Of a stretch of DNA of 64,000 bases, positions 40,009 to 51,029 are shown piece after piece; the first letter of the stretch is position 1, and each line of letters begins with the position of its first letter. Source of the stretch: Lamellibrachia satsuma (Eukaryota; Annelida; Polychaeta; Sabellida; Siboglinidae); the NCBI GenBank assembly GCA_033239005.1, contig BSQZ01000037.1, positions 2,577,001 to 2,641,000 of the forward strand, written 5' to 3'. The translations under genes were made by a program, and so were the position numbers. The notes beneath the pieces are model-generated. The model was not told where the DNA came from. It saw only the letters and a list, made by a program, of their open reading frames with translations, and did no database searches.

Positions 40009-43000
40009 AGGTGTGCACTGTGGGTACAGTGACTATGTATGCTAGCTGAGTACTGTGGGTACAGTGACCATGAATTGTAGTGGGTTAATGTGGGTACAGT
40101 GATAATTATTATTATGTATTCTAGTTGTTTACTGTGGGTACAGTGAATATGTATTCTAGTTGTGTACTCTGGGTATAGTGACTATATATATTCTAGCTGT
40201 GTACTGTGGGTACAATGTCTATGTATGCTAGCTGTGTACTGTGTGTACGGTGACTATATATATATATATATATTCTAGCTGTGTACTTTGGGTACAGTGA
40301 ATATTTATTATAGCTGTGTACTTTGTGTACAGTGACTAAGTATTATAGCTGTGTAATGTGGGTACAGTGACTATGTAATTTAGCTGTGTACTCTGGATAC
40401 AGTGACTATGTAGTCTAGATGTGTACTGGGGATACAGTGACTTTAAACGTGTACTGTGGGTACAGTAACTATGTATTCTAGCTATGCACTGTGGGTACAG
40501 TGACTATATACTGTAGCTGTTTACTCTGGGTCCAGTGACAATGTATTCTAGCCCTGTACTGTGGTTACATTGATTATGTCTTCTAGCCGTGTACTATGGT
40601 TGCTGTGATTATTTATTCTAAATGTGTACTGTGGGTACCGTGACTATGTATTCTAGTTGTGTACTGTGGGTATAGTGACTACATATTCTAGCTGTGTACT
40701 GTGGGTACAGTGAATATGCAATCTAGCTGTGTACTATGGATACAGTGAATATGAATTTTAGCTGTGTCCTGTGTACAGTGGGTATAGTAACTATGTATTA
40801 CAGCTGTGCACTCTGGATACAGTGACTATGTGTTCTAGCTGTGTACTGTGGGGAAAGTGTCTATGTACTGTAGCGGTGTACTGTGGTACAATAACTATGC
40901 ATTCTAGCTGTGTACTATGGGTTCAGCAACAATGTTCTGTAGCTGTGTACTGTGGGTACAGTACCAATGTACTTTAGCTGTGTACTCTGGATACAGTGAC
41001 TATGTGTTCTAGCTGTGTACTGTGGGTAAAGTGTCTATGTACTGTAGCTGTGTACTGTGGTACAGTAACTATGCATTCTAGCTGTGTACTGTGGGTACAG
41101 TAACAATGTACTTTAGCTGTGTACTCTGGATACAGTGACTATGTGTTCTAGCTGTGTACTGTGGGTAAAGTGTCTATGTACTGTATCGGTGTACTGTGGT
41201 ACAGTAACTATGCATTCTAGCTGTGTACTATGGGTTCAGCAACAATGTTCTGTAGCTGTGTACTGTGGGTACAGTAACAATGTACTTTAGCTGTGTACTC
41301 TGGATACAGTGACTATGTGTTCTAGCTGTGTACTGTGGGGAAAGTGTCTATGTACTGTAGCGGTGTACTGTGGTACAGTAACTATGCATTCTAGCTGTGT
41401 ACTATGGGTTCAGCAACAATGTTCTGTAGCTGTGTACTGTGGGTACAGTAACAATGTACTTTAGCTGTGTACTCTGGATACAGTGACTATGTTTGCTAGC
41501 TGTGTACTGTGGGTACAGTTACTATGTACTGTAGCTGAGTACTGTGGGTACAGCAACTATATATTCTAGCTGTGTATTTTGGGTACAGTGACTTTGTATT
41601 CTAGCTGTACACTGTGTGTAGAGTGACTATGTATTCTAGCCGTGTATTCTGGCTGTGTTCTGTGGGTACAGTGACTATGCATTCTACTTGTGTACTCTGG
41701 GTACAGTAAATATATATTCTAGATATCTACTTTGGGTACAGTAACTATGTAATTTAGCTGTGTACTCTGTATACAGTGACTATGTATTCTAGCTGTGTAT
41801 TCTAGATGTGTTCTGTTGGTACAGTGACTGTATACTGTAGCTGAGTATTGTGGGTACAGTGACTATGTATTCTAGCTGTGTACTGTGGGTACAGTGACTA
41901 TGTATTCTAGTTGTGTACTGTGGGTACAGTGACTATGTATTCTAGCTGTGTACTGTGGTTACAGTGATTATGTATTCCAGCTGTGTACTGTGGGTACAGT
42001 GACTATATACTGTAGCTGTGTACTGTTGTTACTGTCACTATGTATTCTAGCCATGTACTGTGGTACAGTGACTTTATATTCTAGCTGTGCACTGTGGGTA
42101 CAGTGATTATGTATGCTAGCTGAGTAATGTGGGTACAGTTACTATGAATTGTAGTTGTGGACTGTGGGTACAGTGACTTTGTATTCTACATGTGTACTGA
42201 AGGTACAGTGGCTATGTATTCTAGCTGTTTACTGTGGGTACAGTGATTATATATTCTAGCTTTGTATTATGGGTTGAGTTACTCTGTATTTTAGTTGTGT
42301 AATGTGGGTACAGTGACTATGAGTTGTACCTGTATATTGTGGGTACAGTGACTATGTATTCTAGCTGTGTACTCTGGGTACAGTGATCATGTATTCTAGC
42401 TGTGTACTGTGGGTACAGTGAATATGTTCTATAGCTGTGTTCTGTGTGTACAGTGACTAAGTATTATAGCTATATACTCTGGTTACAGTGACTATGTATT
42501 CTAGCTGTGTAATGTATGTACAGTGACTATGTATTGTAGTTGTGTACTGTGGGTACAGTGACTATGTGCATTAGCTGTGTACTCTGGATACATTCACTAT
42601 GTATTCTAGATGTGTACTGTGGGTACAGTGACTATGTATTGTAGCTGTGTACTGTGGGTACAGTGACTATGTATTGTAGCCATGTACTGTGGGTACAGGA
42701 CTATGTACTGTAGCTGTGCACTGTGCATACATTGACAATGTATTCTAGCTGTGTACTGCGTGTACAGCGATTATACATTCTAGCTGTGTACTGTGGGTTA
42801 AGTGACTATGTCTTTTAGTTGTGTACTGTGGGTACAGTGAATATAAATTGTAGCTGTATACTATGGGTACAGTGCCTATGTATTCTAGGTGTGTACTGTG
42901 GGTAGAATGACTATGAACTGTAGCTGTGTACTGTGGGTACAGTAACTATGTATTATATATTTGTACTGTGGGTACAGTGACTTTATATTCTAGATGTGCA

Positions 43001-43631
43001 CTGCGGGTACAGTGACTATGTACGCTAGCTGAGTAATGTGGGTACAGTGACTATGTATTGTAGCCATGTACTGTGGGTACAGGTCTATGTACTGTAGCTG
43101 TGCACTGTGCATACATTGACTATGTATTCTAGTTGTGTACTGTGTGTCCAGTGATTATACATTCTAGCTGTGTGCTGTGGGTTAAGTGACTATGTATTTT
43201 AGTTGTGTACTGTGGGTACAGTGACTATGCATTTACTGTGATTATGTGTTCCAGCCGTGTAATGTGGTTACATTGATTATGTTTTCTAGCCGTGTACTGT
43301 GGTTACTGTGATTATGTATTCTAGATGTGTACAGTGGGTACAGTGACTATGTATTCTAACCGTGTGCTGTTTGTACAATGAATATGTATTCTAGCTGTGT
43401 ACTGTGGGTACAGTTATTATGTATTCTAGCTGTGTACTGTGGGTACTGTGACTAGGCATTCTAGCTGTGTTCTGTGGGTACATTGACTATGAACTTTAGC
43501 TGTTTACTCAGGATACAGTGACTATGCATTCTAGATGTGTTATGTTGGTACAGTGACTATGTACTGTAGCTGTGTATTGTGGGTACATCAACTAAGTATT
43601 CCAGCTCTGTACTGTGGGTACAGTGACTATT
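40009..43631. repeat. E2 right arm: 35-bp tandem array
   Basis: Inverted copy of 35,066-38,733. Confidence 0.96.
40797..41500. repeat. Higher-order repeat, mirror copy in the E2 right array
   Basis: ACTCTGGATACAGTGAC recurs at about 40,811, 40,986, 41,123, 41,297 and 41,472. One interval is 137 bp instead of 174-175, so one 35-bp monomer has been lost here relative to the left arm. Confidence 0.9.
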
Positions 43632-43696
43632 GAAACTAAAGTCCCGTTCTTTTTATAGCTAGGTGAACGAACAAACACACTTCACTACATATGTGT

Positions 43697-45229
43697 GTTG
43701 GGTAAATTGTAGGAATTATGGGTAAATTGTAGGAATTATGGGTAATTTGTAGGAATTATGGGTAAATTGTAGGAATTATGGGTACACTGTAGGAGTTATG
43801 GGTAAAGTGTAAGAGCGCACTATTTAACAATATTGACATATAACGATAATATGCGTATGGCAAGAGACTTTAGAGTCCTCTGTCTAACGTTTGTGGACGA
43901 TATTGTGTCATTATTTTCACATATTTAATAAAATGTCCTTGTACTCTTATTCCATAGGAGAATTATGGGTAAATTGTAGGCATTATGGGTAAACTGTAGG
44001 AGTTATGGGTAAAGTGTAAGAGTGCACTATTTAACAATATTGACATATAACGAAAATATGCGTATGGCAAGAGACTTTAGAGTCCTCTGTCTAACGTTTG
44101 TGGCCGATATTGTGTCATTATTTTCACATATTTAATAAAATGTCCTTGTACTCTTATTCAATTGGAGACTTATGGGTAAATTGTAGGAATTATGGGTCAA
44201 TTGTAGGAATTATGGGTAAATTGTAGGAATTATGGGTAAACTGTAGGAGTTATGGGTAAAGTGTAAGAGCGCACTATTTAACAATATTGACGTATAACGC
44301 AAATATGCGTATGGCAAGAGACTTTAAGAGTCCTCTGTCTAACGTTTGTGGACGATATTGTGTCATTATTTTCACATATTTAATAAACTGTCCTTGTACT
44401 CTTATTCAATAGGAGAATTATGGGTAAATTGTAGGAATTATGGGTAAACTGTAGGAGTTATGGGTAAAGTGTAAGAGTGCACTATTTAACAATATTGACA
44501 TATAACGAAAATATGCGTATGGCAAGAGACTTTAGAGTCCTCTGTCTAACGTTTGTGGCCGATATTGTGTCATTATTTTCCCATATTTAATAAAATGTCC
44601 TTGTACTCTTATTCAATAGGAGACTTATGGGTAAATTGTAGGAATTATGGGTAAACTGTAGGAGTTATGGGTAAAGTGTAAGAGTGCACTATTTAACAAT
44701 ATTGACATATAACGAAAATATGCGTATGGCAAGAGACTTTAGAGTCCTCTGTCTAACGTTTGTGGCCGATATTGTGTCATTATTTTCACATATTTAATAA
44801 AATGTCCTTGTACTCTTATTCAATAGGAGACTTATGGGTAAATTGTAGGAATTATGGGTAAATTGTAGGAATTATGGGTAAATTGTAGGAATTATGGGTA
44901 AACTGTAGGAGTTATGGGTAACGTGTAAGAGCACTATTTAACAATATTGACATATAACGAATATATGCGTATGGCAAGAGACTTTAGAGTCCTCTGTCTA
45001 ACGTTTGTGGACGATATTGTGTCATTATTTTCACATATTTAATAAAATGTCCTTGTACTCTTATTCAATAGGAGAATTATGGGTAAATTGTAGGAATTAT
45101 GGGTAAACTGTAGGAGTTATGGGTAAAGTGTAAGAGCACTATTTAACAATATTGACATATAACGCAAATATGCGTATGGCAAGAGACTTTAGAGTCCTCT
45201 GTCTAACGTTTGTGGACGATATTGTGTCT
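43697..45229. repeat. E2 right arm: 207-bp tandem array, 7 units
   Basis: Mirror of 33173-34997 with two fewer units and without the scrambled ones. Confidence 0.94.
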
Positions 45230-46280
45230 CCGTCGCCTTCACAGAGGCCCCATACATTATCCTTCCCTCTTCCGTCGGCGTCGATCGGTGTCGCTACGAA
45301 TTGCGTTGGCTCGTCGGATGACTGCTCGTTCCGTTCGGCAATCGCTCTTGCCGGCCTTCAACACCATCTGTCATCCCGAATGAATACATGAACACTTCTA
45401 CAAACGATCATTTTAATAACGTTATAACCAATACCGTCATTGTGCTTTTTCATGTATTAAAGTTTGCATCACCTTATATTCCCGTCTTGTATTGCGTTTT
45501 GTTGGCATATTATATTTACACATAGTCCATTTTCGTCCTGCTACATTTTATTTAATGTCATATTATATTTTACACATAGTCCATTTTCGTCCTGCTACAT
45601 TTTATTTAACCAACGGTCCGATTTCCGTCGTCCAGCGGTTATTTTATAGCCATGCATGTCGGCTAATTAATAACTATTACATATTCCCCTTATGTTTATC
45701 GGTTTTACTTTTATTACGTCTTTTGTTCACTCCATATAACCCGCTATAACACACATCAATGACGTCTCTGCCACATAGTTGCTGTTTATCGCCGATTAGC
45801 TCGGCTCCCTTGCTACATTGTACCGATTAGCGTCCTTTGATCTCGCGCTACGGCTCACAGCTGGATAAACGCCTCGGCTTACACTTAACTCCAGTCGTTC
45901 GGATGTCCAGTCGACATTAGCTAACCACTCGGACTGGTCACTCCGTCGGGTCAAGGTTCAGGTCACACGGTCACGTGTCTACGTGGGTGGGTGGGTGGGT
46001 GGGTGGGTGGTGGGTGGGTGTATTACGTGTATTTTCTTTTTTCCTATGTCCACCATCGATGACTACTGGTCAATATTCGTTCCTCCTCCAGTCCCTAGGG
46101 GGCGTTTACCTTACCCATCATGCACTCCGCTCCGCTACGATCGCCAGGGGGCGCTCTACTGCTCTACTGCTCTCTCATTGGCTGCGCGCACTCTGCGCGA
46201 TATTAGGGGTCTTTCCTTTGATCTTCCTTTGATCTTAGATCGACCTGATAAGGAGGTCCCAAAAACCTCTGCTAACTACT
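45230..46280. repeat. E2 right arm: outer unique domain
   Basis: Inverted copy of 32123-33172 with small differences, for example CTCTACTGCTCTACTGCTC here against one copy on the left. Confidence 0.9.
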
Positions 46281-46286
46281 CTCCTT
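46281..46286. repeat. 6-bp target-site duplication of E2, right
   Basis: CTCCTT directly after ACTACT; the LTR then resumes with GTCAAAATACGC. Confidence 0.95.
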
Positions 46287-46318
46287 GTCAAAATACGCTT
46301 CTTTGACACAACTTAACA
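46287..46318 (-). repeat. Left LTR, inner end (after E2)
   Basis: Matches 50,014-50,045 with one mismatch and ends ACTTAACA at the LTR border. Confidence 0.85.
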
Positions 46319-46849
46319 AAAGTAAAAAGTCACGCCTTCACTAAAATTAGACAGTATAAATGTCTTCTATATACTGGAAATATATACGTACAGTGTCAGA
46401 CTAAGCTCGGTATACTCATTGTCCCGAATCATCCATGAAAGGTCCGTTTTCAGTCTAACAAAACAAACGGGTTTAAATATGCATATGCACTATACACTTA
46501 TAATATAAAACATGTAAACCGGCTTGATCATACAAATCAGAGGCTTACACATGTTAAAAGGTTTTGGCGTAAAGAAAACCTGTACAAAAGCACTAGAACG
46601 CATGCGAACGACTACGGCGTTCGTAAAGAATGCCGGTACAAAAACACTGAAAACGCATTAGTATGCGTGTCAACCTACATAGTCACGTGATAGTAGTGTG
46701 TGCAATGCCTTGTCTCAAAACATACCGAGTTATACAATCGCTAACTTGCACATCAAACTACTGGTATACCTGACACCCTATTCGGTGTTTTGGTCAGTTT
46801 GCCACGCTCTTTGCAGCGAGGCTCTAGTAGGTAACTCATTCGAATTATC

Positions 46850-47742
46850 CCCCAATTCATTTACGGATTCGTGTTGTGACACCGTATTTACCTTTCGGCG
46901 GTGCACCATGATTAAGATACCCAACAGTCGCAATCACCACACCAATCAAACCGATTGCCACAGTCCAGGAAATATTATGCCCAGCGTATTTACCTCATAT
47001 TAGAGTGTCGTCAACGGAACTAACTGCTAGCCTATCTAGGTGGATCTTATTTCGCCCATAGACTTCCACACTGGACTTTTCAAGTGTCTTTATCGTTTCG
47101 TGGGGAATTATTTGAAGAAGGGACATGGGTGGAACGGCAATTACTGATAATTCGACCATCACGTGGGAGCTAAGTCGGGTTATACTCGATTATACTTGCC
47201 TTAGAGCAAAATCTCCACTCCTTAAATTTAGACGACGTTCGGGATTGTTAGCGGAAAACAGTGAGACGGATTCAGCATTAGTCAGTAAAACGAACGTTCA
47301 AAGAATTAATTCAATTACCGTCGGGTCTTTGTTGATCGGTTGTGTCACGGTTACTCTACACCGCTTTCGCTTAGCGACTGCCCATAAGAATTTTGCCAAC
47401 GAGGTGTACCTGTCGTTTGCACTCCAAAACATCGGCGCCGGTAGCTGTACCGAGCAGTGTTTTTGAAATGACCCCGAACAAAATAATAATACCTCGTTTT
47501 TCTGTAGGCACTGGGGCATGTTAAGTGAACATTGTTCGCTCAATGTCGTCAATTTGCAAGTCGTTTCGTTGGTTAGTTCCATCAGGCAAGAACCGTGGTT
47601 CGTTGAATCGTATATCTGTTCTGTCATAATCGGCAGACAGTACAACAGTCATTAATGCAGTCAAAATCATTAACGTGTAAAACACGCCACTAGATGAATA
47701 GCTTCCAATCGGCATTTTTTTAACGAATTCCGTCGGAGCCAA
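46850..47742 (-). pseudogene. env-like remnant of the LTR element
   Basis: Minus strand. The frame starting at 47742 opens with a basic then hydrophobic signal-peptide-like stretch (residues about 15-36). An overlapping second frame (47645-47298) has several cysteines and NxT glycosylation-type sites. Further on, 46914-46967 encodes an 18-residue hydrophobic segment followed by a basic tail (PPKGK), like the membrane anchor of an envelope protein. The frames do not join, so it is broken. No family motif is certain, and the env call rests on order: after gag, before the 3' LTR, with signal and anchor. Confidence 0.4.
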
Positions 47743-48644
47743 ATGTCGTCGCTTTCTGAAGTCAGGTTCTGCCTATGCGGCTGTCACCGTCGTCGGCCGT
47801 ACAGCTGTCGGGGACCGTCTCGTAACTGTGCAGTGTTATCATTGTCATTCCTCTATCGGGGACCGTCTTGGAACTGTCCAGTGTTGCCACCGTCATTCTG
47901 TTGTTGGACGTCTGGCCTGTCATTTCGCAAGCGAATTAGTTGTTGATATCTGCTAGATCTGTGTTGTTTATGCTTTGGCCGGGGGTGACCGTCATCCCAA
48001 TTTTGCTCTTGGTTAACAATGCGGACCTTCTCTTTGTTCAAAACTTTAGTCTTACCTTTCAATGATTATATCGTATACCGGTAGCCATATAACTGTAATT
48101 AATTTCTGAGTTTTGGCGTTATATATAATTCTTAGTTTCACTAAACCAAATGCGTATTCATCTTATATGTTTACTTTTTGAGAAATATTTTAACAATTTG
48201 AACAAACACAAGCATATTACAAACATATGTGAATCTGTATTTTCGTCATGTTCATGCGTAACTGCGCAATTGGGTTCGCCAAATTCCTGGGTATATGTGA
48301 TGACAGCTTGCTTCCTGTACAGTGCATATATCCCGTTACGGTAACTACCATGATATTCTACTGCATCAGCATCGGTAATTTCTTAAGTTTTTTTAGTTCT
48401 AAATTTCCTTTTTGAAACATTAATTTGCATAATTTGGCTACTTATTCTCCACTGGCACTCACTGTAATTATGAATATCAATTTTGTAAAAGTTTCACTGT
48501 TGTTAACATATCCTTCTATTACAACGTCAAATCTAAAATAGTTTTGTCGGTACATTAAAATAAAATCAGCAACAAACCGTATAGGCCAACGTTCTCATGC
48601 AGTTGCTCCATAAACATAACACACAAATGTTGTTTATTTAAGGT

Positions 48645-49100
48645 CCTTTAATTTTTCGCATCGCCTCGTCGCTGCGCATTGCTGTTGCGTTCGTAGATCG
48701 GCGTGTCCAAGCTGTTTTGATATGCTCCCTGATCGGCAGTCATCGAGGTCGCGGTTGCTGGTTTATGGGTCGCGGGCTCTGTTGTCTCGATTGCTGCTTG
48801 TCTTCGCACGCGCGTCGGGCGGTAGGCTCTAGGTCGCTCTGACATCGAACATCGTTTCCCGGTCGCTGTCTCTGCTTGGAGGTCGGCTGTCTACACCGGC
48901 GTGCATAATGGCCAATTCGTCCACAGTTGAAACATTCCAGCTGTCGCTAGCGTGGTCGGTCATCTCGCAGCAGACTGCTTCGCGCGTTCTCGGGGGCCTG
49001 GCGGCGTCTGGCGTCCCTCAAAGCGGTCGGAGTTCGCGGTTCTGGTTGACTGGTAATCTCGTATAGTTGTGGAATTGTTGGTTGTCCATGTTGAAATGTT
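48645..49100 (-). pseudogene. gag remnant with CCHC zinc knuckle
   Basis: 48893-48934 encodes CFNCGRIGHYARRC, a perfect CX2CX4HX4C nucleocapsid zinc knuckle that binds genomic RNA. An Arg/Gln-rich tail follows. A stop lies a few codons upstream, and only about 200 bp separate it from the primer-binding site, so matrix and capsid are missing. Confidence 0.8.
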
Positions 49101-49126
49101 CGAAAGTCAACTTACTGTGTTGTTGA

Positions 49127-49144
49127 ATAAATCCTGGTTCGCCA
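49127..49144 (-). other. Primer-binding site of the LTR element
   Basis: Minus strand TGGCGAACCAGGATTTAT, two bases after the LTR's terminal CA. It begins with TGG as expected for pairing with a tRNA 3' CCA end, and fixes the element's direction. Confidence 0.7.
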
Positions 49145-49146
49145 GT

Positions 49147-50045
49147 TGTAAAGTTCGACCCCCGTCTCGTTGGGCGCGTGCGCGAGGGTCGTTTTTCACA
49201 AAGTTCGCTATTAGCTCGCCAGATTCATTCACGTCTAGAATGAAATCAGTTGTAACACCAGTTGTCCAGGTATCGTCTCGATTAGAGATTTATTCGACAG
49301 CAAGTCACTTCTCGTACATTTCACAATCACATAAAATCGCCATCCCCGTTGCATCAGTACACCGTATAAGTATAATCGGTAACATCTTTAGTTGAAATTT
49401 GAAAAGTTCCGTAATTTTGAAATCAAACGTAACGCTAGTGCAAGCCGGCTTGGCTTGTCTATGCGGAAAATTTTGAAGGTCTGAAAGTTGGGAGCATTTT
49501 CTTCCCTCGTGGAGCGTACACGTCGTGTTTCGGTGAAATAGTCTGCCGCGCTCCCTCGAGTGTGCATATCTCTCCCCTTTAAAGCAAGTCAATAGCTTTC
49601 CCAGAAGTTTCCAGTATCAAAGTACGCATGCGTGAACAGGCCGACGCCACACAACCTCTCTGAAGAAAACCGATTTGTGTTTTCGCATAATTACTACATG
49701 TGTACGGTGTGTGTTGCTGTCCTACATATCGCCAAACTTTCCCGGCCCGCTTACGGGTCAGGAAAGGGTGAGATCTTGAGGAACCGGTTGACAACTCATT
49801 AGTTAACTTCTAGGCACGGTAAGAGCGTCAACTTTCGACCCACGCCTGTAGCTTGGTTCGGACAAAATACGCATTACTCACAATTGAACTTCTGACCCCA
49901 ACGCTAAGCTACATGTCTACATAAACATACTGGATTTTCTGAATAACACAATTATTATATCTAGATTTACCGCGTAACGAAGGCAATGACTTTACAATGC
50001 TACGACACTCCTTGTCAAAACACGCTTCTTTGACACAACTTAACA
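49147..50045 (-). repeat. Right LTR (5' LTR), intact; empty site for E2
   Basis: 899 bp. Aligned to the left LTR except for 49222-49698, which is an insertion here or a deletion there. The E2 target CTCCTT is uninterrupted at about 50,008-50,013. Confidence 0.85.
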
Positions 50046-50765
50046 AAAGTAGAAGTTATATTGTTAGAATTATGATATACTGGTACAAACTATGTTTGCA
50101 CGCTGGTCCAGGATTTTATCGGAGGGATTCCAAGTCTGTAAAGGTATCAGGCAAGGTGGCATACTCTCACCGTACCTGTTTAATGTATATATTGATGACA
50201 TAAGTGCTGCACTCACACAATATCGCACTGGCTGTTGTATTGATGATATGAATATAAACAATCTCATGTATGCAGATGACCTGGTTGTATTTCCTCTTCT
50301 AGCGTAGGTTTGAGGGAGCTGTTATTTGTATGTGAAAGTTATGGTCTAAACCATGAAATTAATTAATTTAATCATAAAAAGTGCAATACTCATTAAGTAA
50401 AGGAAAGCATATGAAAAACGTGTGCCACCTTGCATTTAAGTTAAATGGAGAGGATATTAAAGGAGTGAATAGTGTAAAATACCTGGGTCATATTATATAT
50501 GCAGTGACTCTAAGGAGGACAATTAAGATATAATGCGTCAGTGTCGCCAGTTGTATGTCCGTGACAATGTACTACTTAGGACATTTTAAATGTGCACAAA
50601 TGATGTCAAGGTCAAGCTGTTTAGTACATTTTGTTCATCTATGTATACAGCTCAACTGTGGTGGAATCATACTGTAGCTTCCACAACTAGTTAGATTACA
50701 TGTATGTTTCAATAATGTGTTTAGACGATTACACAGACTACCCAAATACTGCAGACGTATCACTC
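50046..50765 (+). mobile_element. LINE reverse-transcriptase fragment
   Basis: Frames give RIMIYWYK, ARWSRILSEGFQVCKGIRQG, GILSPYLFNVYIDDI and NLMYADDLVVF (YADD active site). Degraded thumb sequence then runs to about 50,760 (LGHII, LYVRDNVLL, FNNVFRRLHRLPKYC). Frameshifted; same family as 28,712 and 54,150. Confidence 0.85.
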
Positions 50766-50849
50766 TGGTGTGTGCCCCCCGCGGCCGCGCCCTGGGTGGT
50801 CCTTCAGGAGATCATCGTAGATAATTTTTATTATGTAAGTCGGTATCGG

Positions 50850-50945
50850 CCCTCATACGTCTGCGTAGAATGATTACCGTGTCGCCATCTAGCGGTAGTT
50901 GTCTGATGAAGATTGCTGATAGCAGCCGAAACGTCACGGGAAGAA
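50850..50945 (+). ncRNA. Hammerhead-like motif, possibly from a Penelope-like element
   Basis: CTGATGA at 50903-50909 and GAAAC at 50928-50932 bracket a stem (TTGCT-GAT-AGCAG). Flanking CCGTG (about 50,875) and CACGG (about 50,935) can pair. The arrangement is that of a hammerhead ribozyme, as known in Penelope-like elements. Against it: an extra A follows CTGATGA, one stem-II pair is mismatched, and helix III has a 3-nt misfit. It may be a dead relic. Confidence 0.3.
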
Positions 50946-51029
50946 AAATATAAACTAACTGTGAAATAAGTAAAAATATTACTCATTTGAACCATCCAGT
51001 CTGATGAATATCTTCACTCACAAGTTCAC

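Larger units (their letters stand above)
32123..46280. mobile_element. Giant palindromic element E2 (14.2 kb, long inverted arms, tandem-repeat-filled)
   Basis: 32123-38733 is an inverted copy of 40009-46280; the centre is 1,275 bp. Ends are 5'-AGTAGTTAGCAGAGGTTT and its complement, flanked by CTCCTT on both sides. From outside in, each arm has a unique outer domain of about 1.05 kb, an array of a 207-bp unit with internal TTTACCCATAATTCCTACAA subrepeats, a short linker (GAACGGGACTTTAGTTTCAA), and about 3.6 kb of the 35-bp monomer also used by E1. No transposition gene is recognised. It interrupts an LTR, and the intact sister LTR at 49147-50045 is an in-window empty site that confirms both ends and the TSD. 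The element is therefore a genuine insertion, not an assembly fold. Confidence 0.95.
31732..50045 (-). mobile_element. LTR retroelement with env-like remnant, minus strand, left LTR split by E2
   Basis: Two direct LTR copies: 31732-32122 plus 46287-46318 (split by E2), and 49147-50045. Read on the minus strand each starts TGTTAAGTTGTG and ends ACTTTACA (TG...CA). Two bases inside the right LTR lies a primer-binding site starting TGGCGAACC. The internal region without E2 is only about 2.8 kb (46319-49146): it keeps a gag zinc knuckle and an env-like piece, but no protease, RT or integrase. It is therefore an internally deleted copy. No clear target duplication is seen, and both flanks are pieces of the same LINE family, so ectopic recombination is possible. 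No polypurine tract is evident before the left LTR. Confidence 0.75.

Noticed and set aside
36345..41000. Short cysteine-rich open frames such as 37763-37969 and 40771-40977
   Set aside because: They are the 35-bp array read in frame, mirrored between arms; not genes. Likewise 39223-39548 is the 20-bp array.
31732..50045. Plus-strand orientation for the LTR element
   Set aside because: There is no primer-binding site after the left LTR. The zinc knuckle and TGGCGAACC site read on the minus strand next to the right LTR.
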